Source: JBQTKD01 sp052386455
Lineage (GTDB): Bacteria; Actinomycetota; Actinomycetes; Sporichthyales; Sporichthyaceae
Direction: 5' to 3'
NCBI GenBank assembly: GCA_052386455.1
Contig: JBQTKD010000035.1
Location: forward strand, 42,104-106,103
Length of the DNA: 64,000 bases
The notes below the pieces were generated by a model. It made no database searches. It had not been told where the DNA came from and saw only the letters and a program-made list of their open reading frames with translations. The stretch's first letter is position 1; every line of letters starts with the position of its first letter. Shown here in pieces: positions 48,995 through 57,513 of this stretch. The position numbers and the translations under genes were made by a program.

Positions 48995-50155
48995 ATGAGC
49001 ATCCGAGGGAAGGCTGCGGTCGTCGGTGTTGGGCAGACGCCGTACTACAAGCGCAATCAGGCACCCCGCAGCACGCGCGGCCTGGTGGCCGAAGCCCTGC
49101 TCGACGCCGCACGCGACGCGGGCATCGACGCCCGCGACATCGACGGCTTCGCGTCCTGGGGCGACGACCCTACCGAGGGCACGCACATCGCCACGGCGCT
49201 GGGGGTTCGCGAGCTCCGCTGGTCCTCGATGGCCTGGGGCGGTGGCGGCGGGGGGCAGGTGCCCGCGATCCTGCAGGCCGTGGCGGCGGTCGCGACCGGT
49301 CAGGCCACCTGCGTCGCCGTGTACCGCGGGATGAACCAGGCCGAGGAAGGCCGGCTGCCCTACGCCAAGGGTCACTTCGACACCCAGTACTCCGGGCACG
49401 GAATTCTGACGCCGGTTCAGGTGTGCGCCCTGCGTACCCAGCGCATGCTCGAGATCGACAAGGTTCCCCCGAGTGCGCTCGAAGCGCTCGCGCTCGCCGG
49501 CTACCACCACGCACAGAGCAATCCCCGCGCCGTCGCCTACGGCCAACCGCTCGACGCGGAGGCGTACCGGGCGTCGCGACTCATCGCCGAACCGCTGCGT
49601 CTCAACGACTGCTCACGCGAGAACGACGGCGCCGGCGCCATCCTGGTCATGGCGGCCGAGCGGGCGCGGGACACTCGAGGCAAGCCCGCCTACGTCCTCG
49701 GCGGCGTGCAGGGCTTCGTCCAGGGCTGGGGCGAGATGACGGAGAACCACAGCCCCTACACCTCCAACGGTCTCGCCCCCGCGATGGTCGAACGGCTCTG
49801 GGAACAGTCCGGCGTGACGGCGGACGACGTCGACGTCACCCAGGTCTACGAGAACTTCACCGGCCCCGCCGTCGCCGCGCTGATCGACGTCGGCCTCGTG
49901 CCGCCGGGCCCGGCGGCGGGCGAGGTCATGACCCTGGAGAACCTGATCGTTGGCGGGCGACTCCCGCTGAACACCGCCGGTGGCAACCTGGCCGACGGGT
50001 TCGTGCACGGCATCGGCGTCGTGCTCGAAGCGGCCCGCCAACTCCGCGGCGACTCCCCGAACCCGGTGCCGGGCGCGCAGGTTTCGCTGCTGCTCGGCGG
50101 TCCCATGGCTCCGCAGGTGGGTGCACTGCTGCTCGGATCTTCCGACGTGCTCTAG
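48995..50155 (+). CDS. Thiolase-like lipid-transfer protein, Ltp2-type aldolase candidate
   Basis: Thiolase-fold protein of 386 aa of the SCP-x/lipid-transfer group. It shows GKAAVVGVGQTPYYKRNQ, DIDGFASWGDDPTEG, YENFTGPAVAALIDVGL and the glycine-rich NTAGGNLADGFVHGIGVVLEA. The position where thiolases carry the nucleophilic Cys falls in a run of glycines (AWGGGGGGQ), so it is not a normal thiolase. That and the adjacent DUF35 protein match Ltp2-like retro-aldolases that release propionyl- or acetyl-CoA-size fragments from side chains. It shares a CTAG with the convergent gene. Confidence 0.85.
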   Translation: MSIRGKAAVVGVGQTPYYKRNQAPRSTRGLVAEALLDAARDAGIDARDIDGFASWGDDPTEGTHIATALGVRELRWSSMAWGGGGGGQVPAILQAVAAVATGQATCVAVYRGMNQAEEGRLPYAKGHFDTQYSGHGILTPVQVCALRTQRMLEIDKVPPSALEALALAGYHHAQSNPRAVAYGQPLDAEAYRASRLIAEPLRLNDCSRENDGAGAILVMAAERARDTRGKPAYVLGGVQGFVQGWGEMTENHSPYTSNGLAPAMVERLWEQSGVTADDVDVTQVYENFTGPAVAALIDVGLVPPGPAAGEVMTLENLIVGGRLPLNTAGGNLADGFVHGIGVVLEAARQLRGDSPNPVPGAQVSLLLGGPMAPQVGALLLGSSDVL

Positions 50156-50535
50156 CCGTTGCGCAGGAGTTGGCGCGCTCGGAGCCACGTCACCCAGCCC
50201 AGCAGGTTGAACGCGAGGCCGGCGACGGAGAACAGGTCCACTCGGCGTCCGGCGCGGACCTCCTGGGCGAGCACGACCGAGTCGACGATCTCGCAGCCCT
50301 GATTCAGGGTGACCGCGGCTCGTACGGCGGGCACGTCCTTCGCGCACAGCGAGACCGCGCCGATCACGATGTCACGGCTGCCGAGGAACGCGTTGAAGCC
50401 GCGGGTGTCGGGTTCGGGCTTGACGCGCAGCACCGCCAGCAGTGCCTTCGGCGCAAGGATTGCGCCGAGGCCGTACCCGATCCGGAGCAGTGCCCAGAGG
50501 CGCAGCAACCGCCGAACCCGATCCACCGACGACAT
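50152..50535 (-). CDS. Small DUF4267-like membrane protein
   Basis: Protein of 127 aa with three or four hydrophobic helices (LWALLRIGYGLGAILAP, GSRDIVIGAVSLCA, LFSVAGLAFNLLGWVTWL) and GFNAFLGSRDI typical of a small uncharacterised membrane family. No catalytic residues are evident. A TetR-type dyad CTGGAC-N5-GTCCGA lies 27 bp upstream of its start, linking it to the neighbouring membrane protein/TetR genes. Function unknown. Confidence 0.7.
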   Translation of the reverse strand: MSSVDRVRRLLRLWALLRIGYGLGAILAPKALLAVLRVKPEPDTRGFNAFLGSRDIVIGAVSLCAKDVPAVRAAVTLNQGCEIVDSVVLAQEVRAGRRVDLFSVAGLAFNLLGWVTWLRARQLLRNG

Positions 50536-50561
50536 GGCTCCCCCTCTGGGCGACGAAGCGT

Positions 50562-50578
50562 CTGGACGAGATGTCCGA
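50562..50578. promoter_or_regulatory. GGAC-N5-GTCC operator (CTGGAC-GAGAT-GTCCGA)
   Basis: Same half-site as 51342-51358 (CTGGAC-GATAT-GTCCAG) and as the nested operator at 14137-14177. Located just upstream of the small membrane protein gene (start 50535). Confidence 0.75.
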
Positions 50579-50580
50579 CA

Positions 50581-51312
50581 CTAGCGCATCGGGCCGGCGG
50601 CGCGTTCGCGCGCCTCCTGGGCGATCGCCGCGCGCAGGACGAAGAACGTCACCCAGTACCAGGCGCCGAACACCGCGGCGGGCATCCAGAAGCCGATCAC
50701 GCCGGTCCAGGCGAAGACGCCGTCCTTGAAGAAAATGATCAGGTTGGCGGGGATCAGCAGCAGCGCGACCCAGAGGCACACGTAGGCGTACCAGCGCGGA
50801 AAGACCGGATCGGGGCGCCGGTCGGCCATGGTCACCACGGCGAGCGCCACGAGCCCGATCGTGAGCGGCGGCCACGGCAGGATCAGCAGGATGTAGGACG
50901 TGTCGTTGATCAGGACGAACAGCTCGTCGGAGCGCTCCGGGCGGAAGGCGCCGACGATGAAGATCATCAGCGGGATGGCGAGCACCAGGACGACGGCGAT
51001 TCCGCACGCGTACTGCAGGATCGACAGGAACGGCGTCCCTCGTTCGGCCCGGTGCATCTGCAGACTGATCGTCAGATAGAACGCGAGCAGCAGGAACGAC
51101 CCGACCAGCGCGATGGACAACCCGAGCAGCGTGAGCTCCTGGTTGTCGCGCCACTGCGCCGCAACCTCGGCGGGGGAGTCGTCGGCGGAGATCAGCGGAA
51201 TGAAGCCGGCGAGGATGCCCCACCCGCCGAACAGCAGCAGCGTGAACGCGGGTCCGCACCAGGCGCCGACGCTCTGGACCCGCCGGGCGAGGGTGGCGTC
51301 TCCTGCATTCAC
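50581..51312 (-). CDS. Multi-pass membrane protein, paralogue of the protein at 13372-14133
   Basis: Protein of 243 aa with about seven hydrophobic segments (AFTLLLFGGWGILAGFIPL, LIGLSIALVG-like, VVLVLAIPLMIFIVG). It shares GAFRPERS, DPVFPRWYAY and FAWTGVIGFWMPA with the protein at 13372. GTG 51312 is preferred; a TTG at 51327 is possible. Flanked on both sides by the GGAC-N5-GTCC dyad and preceded by a TetR gene of the same subfamily as the one at 14185. The repeated gene pair implies a common but unknown function. Confidence 0.75.
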   Translation of the reverse strand: MNAGDATLARRVQSVGAWCGPAFTLLLFGGWGILAGFIPLISADDSPAEVAAQWRDNQELTLLGLSIALVGSFLLLAFYLTISLQMHRAERGTPFLSILQYACGIAVVLVLAIPLMIFIVGAFRPERSDELFVLINDTSYILLILPWPPLTIGLVALAVVTMADRRPDPVFPRWYAYVCLWVALLLIPANLIIFFKDGVFAWTGVIGFWMPAAVFGAWYWVTFFVLRAAIAQEARERAAGPMR

Positions 51313-51341
51313 GGCCGCTCCCGGCAAGTCAGCCTGCTTGT

Positions 51342-51358
51342 CTGGACGATATGTCCAG
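51342..51358. promoter_or_regulatory. GGAC-N5-GTCC operator, perfect (CTGGAC-GATAT-GTCCAG)
   Basis: Perfect 6-bp arms 29 bp upstream of the membrane protein start and 50 bp beyond the stop of the TetR gene. The best-conserved copy of the motif found at 14137-14177, 50562 and 60283. Confidence 0.8.
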
Positions 51359-51407
51359 GAAGGAGCCTAGTAGCTGGCCGGTGCCGCGTCGGCCCCGCGG
51401 AGAGCCC

Positions 51408-52022
51408 TCAGCGGTACTCGAACACCCGCCACATGACCTCGGAGATCGCGCCGATCACGGCGTCGCGCCGGGTGGGATCGCGGGTCAGCTGGTGCGCGGA
51501 GCGCTCGAACATCCACGCCAGCACCTCGCCCAGGGTCTCCGGGTCGGCGTAGGCAGACGGGCCGTCGGCCCAGTGCGCGCACATGAGCTTGGCGAACATC
51601 GCGGCGACCTCGTGCACCGCGTCGACCCACGTTGCGCGCATCGTCGGGTCCAGTGCGGCCAGCTCGAGGACTGCCTCGAGCAGGCGTGCCTCGGACATCC
51701 ATCGATCGACCATCGCGGTCACCATCGCCTCGACGGCGTCCCGAGTGATCTGCGGATCGGCGAGCTGCTCGGCGCCGATCGAGAATCGTTGCTCGACGAT
51801 CTCGTAGGCCAGGCGGAACATGACCTGGTTCTTGTCCGTGAAGTGCTTGTAGAAGGTCGCGCGCGACACCCCCGCCGCGGTCACGATCTGATCGATCGAC
51901 ATCGTCGAGTAGGCCTCGCCGTCGCTCAACAGCCGACGCAGCCCACCGACGATGGCGGCCGCCGTGGCTTCGCGGCGACGCGCCCCCGAACGGGCCTGGA
52001 CGGACTCCACTGCTTGCTTCAC
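51408..52022 (-). CDS. TetR-family regulator, paralogue of the protein at 14185-14802
   Basis: Protein of 204 aa with helix-turn-helix IDQIVTAAGVSRATFYKHFTDKNQ and the same C-terminal pattern as the TetR at 14185 (LAWMFERSAHQL, ISEVMWRVFEYR). The GTG start overlaps the stop of the AveC-like gene by four bases, so it is the last gene of that operon. It likely binds the GGAC-N5-GTCC dyads and controls the neighbouring membrane proteins, and perhaps the paralogous locus at 13-15 kb. Confidence 0.9.
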   Translation of the reverse strand: MKQAVESVQARSGARRREATAAAIVGGLRRLLSDGEAYSTMSIDQIVTAAGVSRATFYKHFTDKNQVMFRLAYEIVEQRFSIGAEQLADPQITRDAVEAMVTAMVDRWMSEARLLEAVLELAALDPTMRATWVDAVHEVAAMFAKLMCAHWADGPSAYADPETLGEVLAWMFERSAHQLTRDPTRRDAVIGAISEVMWRVFEYR

Positions 52023-53068
52023 CGAGGCAACCGACCGTTCTGGAGATCGTCGAGGTACTCCGACGCGCAGACTGGCTTGCCCGCGACGCCACAGTAGGCC
52101 GCAGGCGCGAGGTAGGACGGCAGCTCGACGTAGGTGTCCGCGCTCATCGACGCGTACCCGTAGGGCAGGAAGTAGCCCAACGCCGCGGCGGTGCAGAAGC
52201 CGGTCACGGCGCAGAAGGACATCGCGTGCTTCCGCCACTCCGCGATGGGCAGTCGGTCGACACCGCGCTCGACGGCCGAGCGCCCGTCGGAGTCCACGGA
52301 GTCCCGCAGCCAGGTGACCATGATCGCGAAGACGGCGGCGAACAGGGACTGGTAGAGCGGGAACTGGTAGATCTCGCCGGCGAACAGGCTGAAGTCTTCC
52401 GGTACGCCGGGGAACACGTAGAGCTGGGGCAGCACGAGGAACACGATTTCTGCCGCGCAGTCCAGCGGCATGAACGCGACGAACACGATCGCGTACAGCG
52501 TCGCGTTGCTCGCCCGCGGACAGCGGCGGCGCAACAGGCGGAGCATCCAACAGCCGAGCATGGCGGCGAACAGGCCGAAGTACATGTACAGCTGCGGTGC
52601 CCAGAGCAGCCCCTCGGCGAAGCGATCCTCGTCCGCGCTCCACCCGATCGGCAGCCCCTCGCCCCACGAGCCGAAGCTCACCGAGTGGGCGTTCATCGCG
52701 AACGCGTGGTTGAACACGTTCAACGTCGGATCGACGACGTAGGCGAACATCATCCCGAGCAGGATCTTGCCGTCGATGGGTACGTGCCGATCGCGGCGCC
52801 AGGGGCGCACGACCCAGAACCACAGCATGACCACGCCGGCCACGGACGCGGCGATCTCGAAGCCCCGCAGGTACCAGAGGTAGTCGTAGTGGTCCGTGCC
52901 GACCTCGGGCCGCTGGAAGGAACCGCTCGCGATCCAGCGGATCCAGCAGTACACCGTCAGGGCGATCGTGGCCGCGCCGAACGTCGACCAGAACGTCAAC
53001 GCGGCGGGACGCCGCTCCGCGGGGCCGGCGTCCGGTGCGCGCCCTACGCGTTCGGAGGTTGCGGTCAC
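52019..53068 (-). CDS. AveC-like (spirocyclase family) membrane protein
   Basis: Integral membrane protein of 349 aa. Text such as FNHAFAMNAHSVSFGSWGEGLPIGW and the N-terminal ALTVYCWIRWI, DYLWYLRGFEI and VVMLWFWVVRPWRRD resembles the AveC family. AveC itself is a membrane spirocyclase/dehydratase that forms the spiroketal of avermectin, and homologues occur in mycobacteria without a known job. About eight hydrophobic segments. GTG start overlaps the stop of the FAD oxidoreductase gene, and its stop overlaps the TetR start. Family call from memory of pattern, so moderate confidence. Confidence 0.65.
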   Translation of the reverse strand: MTATSERVGRAPDAGPAERRPAALTFWSTFGAATIALTVYCWIRWIASGSFQRPEVGTDHYDYLWYLRGFEIAASVAGVVMLWFWVVRPWRRDRHVPIDGKILLGMMFAYVVDPTLNVFNHAFAMNAHSVSFGSWGEGLPIGWSADEDRFAEGLLWAPQLYMYFGLFAAMLGCWMLRLLRRRCPRASNATLYAIVFVAFMPLDCAAEIVFLVLPQLYVFPGVPEDFSLFAGEIYQFPLYQSLFAAVFAIMVTWLRDSVDSDGRSAVERGVDRLPIAEWRKHAMSFCAVTGFCTAAALGYFLPYGYASMSADTYVELPSYLAPAAYCGVAGKPVCASEYLDDLQNGRLPR

Positions 53069-54684
53069 GTCCGCTCCTTCCGGCCCGATCGGGCGTCGCG
53101 CAGGATTTCCCGTGCCGCCATGTAACCGGGGGCGCCGGTGATTCCGCCGCTGGGATGCGATCCGGACCCACCGAGGTAGAGACCCGCCACCGGCGTTCGG
53201 TAGCCCGCGAGTCCGCGGGCGGGTCGCCGCGGCCCGCCGCGGCTGAGCACCATGTCCACGTGTGTGATGTTGCCGCCGCTGGCTCCGACGAGCGCGGCGA
53301 AGTCGGAGTTGGTCAGGACGCGGCGGCCGAGCTCGAGGGTTTCGACGCCGTCGTAGAACCGGGCGAGCTTGGCGACGACCGCATCGCCGGCGTGCTGACG
53401 CAGCGTCACTCCGGTGGTGTCGGGGGTGTCCCAGCCGCCTTCGACCTCGTAGGGCGCGACGGCGAGATAGCAGTAGAAGTTGTCCTGTCCGGCCGGCGCC
53501 TGGCCCGGATCGGTACCGGTGGGGATGACGTTCCACATGCTGAAGTCGTCCGAGTGCGGCAGCAGGCCCGCCGCGGAGCGCGCGAAGGCGCGCTCGATCC
53601 CGTCCTCGGTGGCGAGCACGTGCATGGGGCGGCGAAGATCGAGCCCGTCGCCGCGCCACTTCTCGTACCGGTCGAGGGACAGCCGGCCGGAGAACGCGAG
53701 ATCGACCTTCAACTGGCCGTACCCGCCGTTGCGGACGGGGATCGCGGCCACGCGCGCGCGCACCTTCTCCGGGAGGGCCTCGGCCGGCAGCAGCCTGCCC
53801 AGCGCGGTCTTCGGGTCGCAGCCGGCCACGACGGCCTCGGACGCGGTGAACTCGCGGCCGTCGGTCAGCCGCACGCCGACTGCTCGTCCGTGCTCGACCA
53901 GGATCTGGGCAACCGCAGCGTCGACCTCGATGCGTCCGCCCACCGAGATCAGCCGTCGCGCGAGTGCGTCGGGCAGCGCCTGGATCCCGCCGATCGGATG
54001 CTGGTGGGAGTGGCGGTGCTGGTTCGCCAGCCAGAGGAAGCCGGCACCGCTGCCGTCGGCGGAGTTGGGGATCGTGGACCCGGCGACGGCGTGGAGTGCG
54101 TTGCGCACGATCGGGTGCGCGAACCGCTCGCCGATCGCCTCGGCGGCCGAGCCGGTGGCGAGCGCGACGATGTCGCGGAGTTGGCGCCGGTGCCGCACGG
54201 CACGGCGCAGTGTGCGCGCCAGCGGCCGTACGTCGAGCCGCGCGGGGTTGGTGACGAAGTAGGCGAGTGCGATGTCGCTGAACGCACGCAGCAGGCGGGC
54301 GAACTCGAGATAGGCCGCCGCGTCCTGCCGCGAGAAGCGCTCGATCTCCGCAGCCGTGGCGCGCGGGTCCTCCCAGAAGCCGATCGAGGCGTCGTCGACG
54401 TCGAGGTACACCAGGCCCGGATCGACTCGCACGCGTCGCAACCCGTGCCGCTCCAGCGCCAACTCCTTCGCGGGTGGGAAGGAGTCCCAGAAGAACGGAT
54501 CGAACGAGTACGGATGCGACAGGTGCTCGGGTGCACCCGGAATCGCGTAGGTGGACGAGGTGAATCCGCCGATCGTCTCGTTGGCCTCGACCACCAGCAC
54601 GCGGCGTCCGGCGTCGGCGAGGTAGTTCGCTGCGACGAGCCCGTTGTGGCCCGCCCCGACGACGACGACGTCGACGGAGGTCAC
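53065..54684 (-). CDS. CrtI-like FAD-dependent oxidoreductase (phytoene desaturase family)
   Basis: FAD protein of 539 aa. The N-terminal dinucleotide motif is VVVGAGHNGLVAANYLADAG then VLVVEANETIGG. The C-terminal FAD-contact is LYLGGSGSHPSGGITGAPGYMAAREIL, as in phytoene desaturase and related carotenoid/all-trans-retinol saturase enzymes. The substrate domain has NQHRHSHQHPIGGIQALPDALA. Such enzymes desaturate, saturate or isomerise polyisoprenoids. Coupled by 4-base overlaps to the membrane protein upstream and the AveC-like gene downstream. No phytoene synthase is present, so carotenoid synthesis is not implied. Confidence 0.88.
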   Translation of the reverse strand: MTSVDVVVVGAGHNGLVAANYLADAGRRVLVVEANETIGGFTSSTYAIPGAPEHLSHPYSFDPFFWDSFPPAKELALERHGLRRVRVDPGLVYLDVDDASIGFWEDPRATAAEIERFSRQDAAAYLEFARLLRAFSDIALAYFVTNPARLDVRPLARTLRRAVRHRRQLRDIVALATGSAAEAIGERFAHPIVRNALHAVAGSTIPNSADGSGAGFLWLANQHRHSHQHPIGGIQALPDALARRLISVGGRIEVDAAVAQILVEHGRAVGVRLTDGREFTASEAVVAGCDPKTALGRLLPAEALPEKVRARVAAIPVRNGGYGQLKVDLAFSGRLSLDRYEKWRGDGLDLRRPMHVLATEDGIERAFARSAAGLLPHSDDFSMWNVIPTGTDPGQAPAGQDNFYCYLAVAPYEVEGGWDTPDTTGVTLRQHAGDAVVAKLARFYDGVETLELGRRVLTNSDFAALVGASGGNITHVDMVLSRGGPRRPARGLAGYRTPVAGLYLGGSGSHPSGGITGAPGYMAAREILRDARSGRKERT

Positions 54685-55562
54685 GTCCGCGTGCCGGCGA
54701 GTGCGGGTGCCTGTGCAGGTTGTGCCCGCACGGCCTCCGCGAGGGACACCCCGGCCTCGTTTCCGTACCAGTCCATGGTGTGCCGCAGTCGCGGAGCGAG
54801 ATGCGCACCGAGGTAGGTCGCGCCCAAGCCGAGCACCATCGTCAACACCCCGGCGACCCACGCGGTCGTCTCGCTCCACCCGTTCTGCAGGGCGGCGATG
54901 ACGGGCCACGTGACGGAGCCGTAGGTGACGTAGCAACTCGCGACCATGACCACCGGGATCGTCCACTCGATGTGCCGGATCCGGGTGCTCATCAGAATCA
55001 TGATGATCAGCGCGGGGAGGAGGTCGAACCAGCGGTTGGTGGTCACGTACCAGAGCGGCAGCGGGAACCACTGCTCGTGGAACAGCGGCTGGGTGTCGCC
55101 CCAGTACTGGTAGAGCCCGGCCATCTTGATCAGCGGGATCTCGAGGGCGAAGTCGGCCACGGTGATGTACAGGAAGATCATGATGAAGTCCTTCGGGCGA
55201 GCGCCGGCACGCACCTTCTGGATGATGAACAACGCGCCGCCGCCCAGGAACCACAGGTACACCGGCATCACCCACAGCGGCACGGAGACGCCGTAGAGCG
55301 TGATCAGCGGCCACGCGCCGATCTCCGCGTACCAGAGTTGACCGCCGCGGTCGATCGCGCCTTCGAAGAACACCGCGCCCAGCGCGCCGCCGAACAGCAC
55401 GAGCATGCGGAAGCGCAGCTCCGCCCAGTTCTTCTCGCGCACCGGTCCGCGGGCAGCCACGACGATGCAGAGCGCCGCCAGGCCGAAGTGCAGCAGGCCG
55501 AAGATCCACTGCCACATGGGGTCGACGACCATGTCGACCGGTGCGCCGGAAGGAGGATTCAT
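54681..55562 (-). CDS. Unrecognised multi-pass membrane protein heading the AveC/CrtI-like operon
   Basis: Protein of 293 aa with about eight hydrophobic segments (WIFGLLHFGLAALCIVVAA, LVLFGGALGAVFFEGAI, LWVMPVYLWFLGGGALFII, IFLYITVADFALEIPLI, IPVVMVASCYVTYGSV, AWVAGVLTMVLGLGATYLG). Polar residues inside membrane regions (FFEGAIDRGGQLWY, YVTTNRWFDLLP) suggest an enzyme or carrier and not a plain channel. I do not recognise the family. First gene of a four-gene unit, divergent from a TetR gene, with an AT-rich TATATAAGG in its promoter. Confidence 0.75.
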   Translation of the reverse strand: MNPPSGAPVDMVVDPMWQWIFGLLHFGLAALCIVVAARGPVREKNWAELRFRMLVLFGGALGAVFFEGAIDRGGQLWYAEIGAWPLITLYGVSVPLWVMPVYLWFLGGGALFIIQKVRAGARPKDFIMIFLYITVADFALEIPLIKMAGLYQYWGDTQPLFHEQWFPLPLWYVTTNRWFDLLPALIIMILMSTRIRHIEWTIPVVMVASCYVTYGSVTWPVIAALQNGWSETTAWVAGVLTMVLGLGATYLGAHLAPRLRHTMDWYGNEAGVSLAEAVRAQPAQAPALAGTRT

Positions 55563-55587
55563 CGCCTTCGACTCCCTTATATAGACA

Positions 55588-55606
55588 CTGAGTATGATTC
55601 AGACTC
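55588..55606. promoter_or_regulatory. Divergent promoter region with overlapping small dyads
   Basis: CTGA-N7-TCAG (55588-55602) overlaps GAGT-N9-ACTC (55590-55606) in the unusually AT-rich 110-bp gap between the AveC/CrtI-like operon and the TetR at 55673. TATATAAG on the reverse strand (about 55577-55584) could be its -10 region. A likely TetR target. Confidence 0.45.
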
Positions 55607-55672
55607 GATGACTATAACGAGACGCTGGAGCCATGGGAAGGGAAACGGCGATGGCACGCATAGGCTCGGGCC

Positions 55673-56254
55673 GTGGCGACGCCGGTACCTCTGAGCACCG
55701 ATCCGAAGGCCCGCATCCTCGCCGCGGCGCGGGAGTGCTTCGCCCGATACGGGGTGGCGCGTACGTCGATGACCGACGTCGCGAAGGCCGCGGGAATGTC
55801 GCGCCAGTCGGTGTACAACGCGATCTCGGGACGCCAAGAGCTGATCGAGGCCGTCGTCGTATTGCGCGTCGAGGAAATGTCCCGCGAACTGCGCGCGGTG
55901 CTGGACGAGCAGCCGACGTTTCTCGACGCGATCGTGGAGACGTCGTTGGCGTCGGTGGAACTGGCGCGCAGGGATCCCGAGCTCAGCAACCTGGTGCAGA
56001 CCGCGACCACGGTCCGGCTCTTCGAGATCGTCGCCGGGCCGTATCCGAGCATCCATGCCGCGGTGCTCGGCCTGTTCGCGGACAGGTTCGAGCAGGCGCG
56101 CGCGGATGGCGAACTGCGGGCCGACGTCTCCGACGACGAGCTGGTGGACTGGCTGCGCTCGGTCTACCTGGCGATGATCGTGCGCCCGGACCTGGACGCG
56201 GATGCGATCCGACGGATCGTCAGAACCTTCGTCGTCCCCTCGTTGAATCCCTAG
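55673..56254 (+). CDS. TetR-family regulator
   Basis: Protein of 193 aa with helix-turn-helix MTDVAKAAGMSRQSVYNAISGRQEL and a helical ligand domain (DELVDWLRSVYLAMIVRPDLDADAIRRI in parts). GTG 55673 is the start. Divergent from the membrane protein/CrtI/AveC-like operon and convergent with a P450, sharing a CTAG at the stops. Probable regulator of the divergent operon. Confidence 0.9.
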   Translation: MATPVPLSTDPKARILAAARECFARYGVARTSMTDVAKAAGMSRQSVYNAISGRQELIEAVVVLRVEEMSRELRAVLDEQPTFLDAIVETSLASVELARRDPELSNLVQTATTVRLFEIVAGPYPSIHAAVLGLFADRFEQARADGELRADVSDDELVDWLRSVYLAMIVRPDLDADAIRRIVRTFVVPSLNP

Positions 56255-57468
56255 GACCAGACCAGCGGAAGCACGTCGTACCCGCGGGTGGCGATGCTGG
56301 GGTGGCGGACGGCACCGTCCCAGTCCACGCGGATGCCGGGGACCCGGCGGAGCAGCACCTCGAGCAGGACCGGGAGGTTCGCCTGCGCCATGCTCGCGCC
56401 GAGGCAGTGGTGGCGGCCGGCGCCGAACGAGATCTGCTCGCGCGCGGAGGCACGGTGCAGGTCCAGGACGTCGGGATCGCCGAAGACCTCGGGGTCCCGG
56501 TTGGCCGCACCCATGCACAGCATCAGGGTCTGGCCCGCACCGATGGTCTTGCCGCCGAGCTCGACGTCCTCGAGCACGGTGCGGCCCATGAACTGCCCGA
56601 CGGTGTCGTAGCGGTAGAGCTCCTGGATGGTCGAGGAGACCAGCGAGGGGTCGGCGACCAGCTCCGCCAGCGCGTCCGGGTTGCGGTCCAGTGCCGCGAG
56701 CATGTTGGCGAACTGCAGCTTCTGCGTGTCGTGCCCGGCGAAGTACAGCAGGAAGAAGTTCGCGATCAACTGATCGTCCGTCATGGGATCGGGGTCGGCG
56801 GCGTTGACCGCGAGCACCTGGGAGACGAAGTCCTCGCCCGGGCTGCGGCGGCGTTCCGCGATCAGTTCGCCGAAGTACGCCTTGGCTCCGCGGGCGGACT
56901 CGTCGGCCGCGACGAGCTGGTCTGGACTCAGGGGCCCGATCTCGAGGATGTGGTAGAACGCGCCAACCCAGGCCAGGATGAGCTTTTCGTCCTCCTCCGG
57001 GATGCCGAGCAGCGCGTCCATCACGGCCAGCGGCACCCGCGCGGAGTACGCGCCGACGATGTCCACGCGGCCGTCGTCCACGAACGCATCGACCGCCGCG
57101 TGGGCGAGCTTCTCGAGCACGACGAGCAGTTCCTGCACGCGCCGCGGCGTGAACGGAGCGCGAAAGACGCGGCGCAGCTTCGTGTGGACGGGCGGGTCGT
57201 TGCAGACCAGGAACTCGCTTCCGACCTTGAAGTAGTCGTGGTCGACGACGTCCGGACCCACCCGGTTGATCTGGTACTGGTCGTAGACCACCCGGAACCG
57301 GTCGTCGGAGAAGGCGGTCTGCACGTCCGCGTGGCGCGTCAGGATCCATGCGTTGAACGGCTCGACGAAGTGCACGGGATCGTGCATCCGCAGCCCCGCG
57401 TACATCGGATACGGGTCCTCGAGAAACTCCGGCGAGGTCAGGATTTCGAGCTCGGAGCGGGTGTCCAT
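56251..57468 (-). CDS. Cytochrome P450
   Basis: Soluble P450 of 405 aa. Heme loop ISFGAGRHHCLGASMAQ, canonical I-helix LLYFAGHDTQKLQFAN (AGHDT) and ExxR in IQELYRYD are all present, so it should be an active monooxygenase. ATG 57468 is preferred; a TTG five codons upstream is possible. Monocistronic, next to the TetR at 55673 and the AveC/CrtI-like operon, so it may act on the same compound. Electron donors are not encoded nearby. Confidence 0.93.
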   Translation of the reverse strand: MDTRSELEILTSPEFLEDPYPMYAGLRMHDPVHFVEPFNAWILTRHADVQTAFSDDRFRVVYDQYQINRVGPDVVDHDYFKVGSEFLVCNDPPVHTKLRRVFRAPFTPRRVQELLVVLEKLAHAAVDAFVDDGRVDIVGAYSARVPLAVMDALLGIPEEDEKLILAWVGAFYHILEIGPLSPDQLVAADESARGAKAYFGELIAERRRSPGEDFVSQVLAVNAADPDPMTDDQLIANFFLLYFAGHDTQKLQFANMLAALDRNPDALAELVADPSLVSSTIQELYRYDTVGQFMGRTVLEDVELGGKTIGAGQTLMLCMGAANRDPEVFGDPDVLDLHRASAREQISFGAGRHHCLGASMAQANLPVLLEVLLRRVPGIRVDWDGAVRHPSIATRGYDVLPLVWS

Positions 57469-57513
57469 GTGGACAAAGTACAACTATTGTCAAGTGTACG
57501 CCGTGCCTGTTCG

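Noticed and set aside
49423..51552. Forward open frame of about 700 codons over the thiolase-like and membrane protein genes
   Set aside because: Shadow of real genes; the translation is Arg/Asp/Gln rich and has no membrane or domain pattern.
53065..54684. Carotenoid biosynthesis cluster
   Set aside because: Only a CrtI-like enzyme is present; no phytoene synthase, GGPP synthase or lycopene cyclase in the window.
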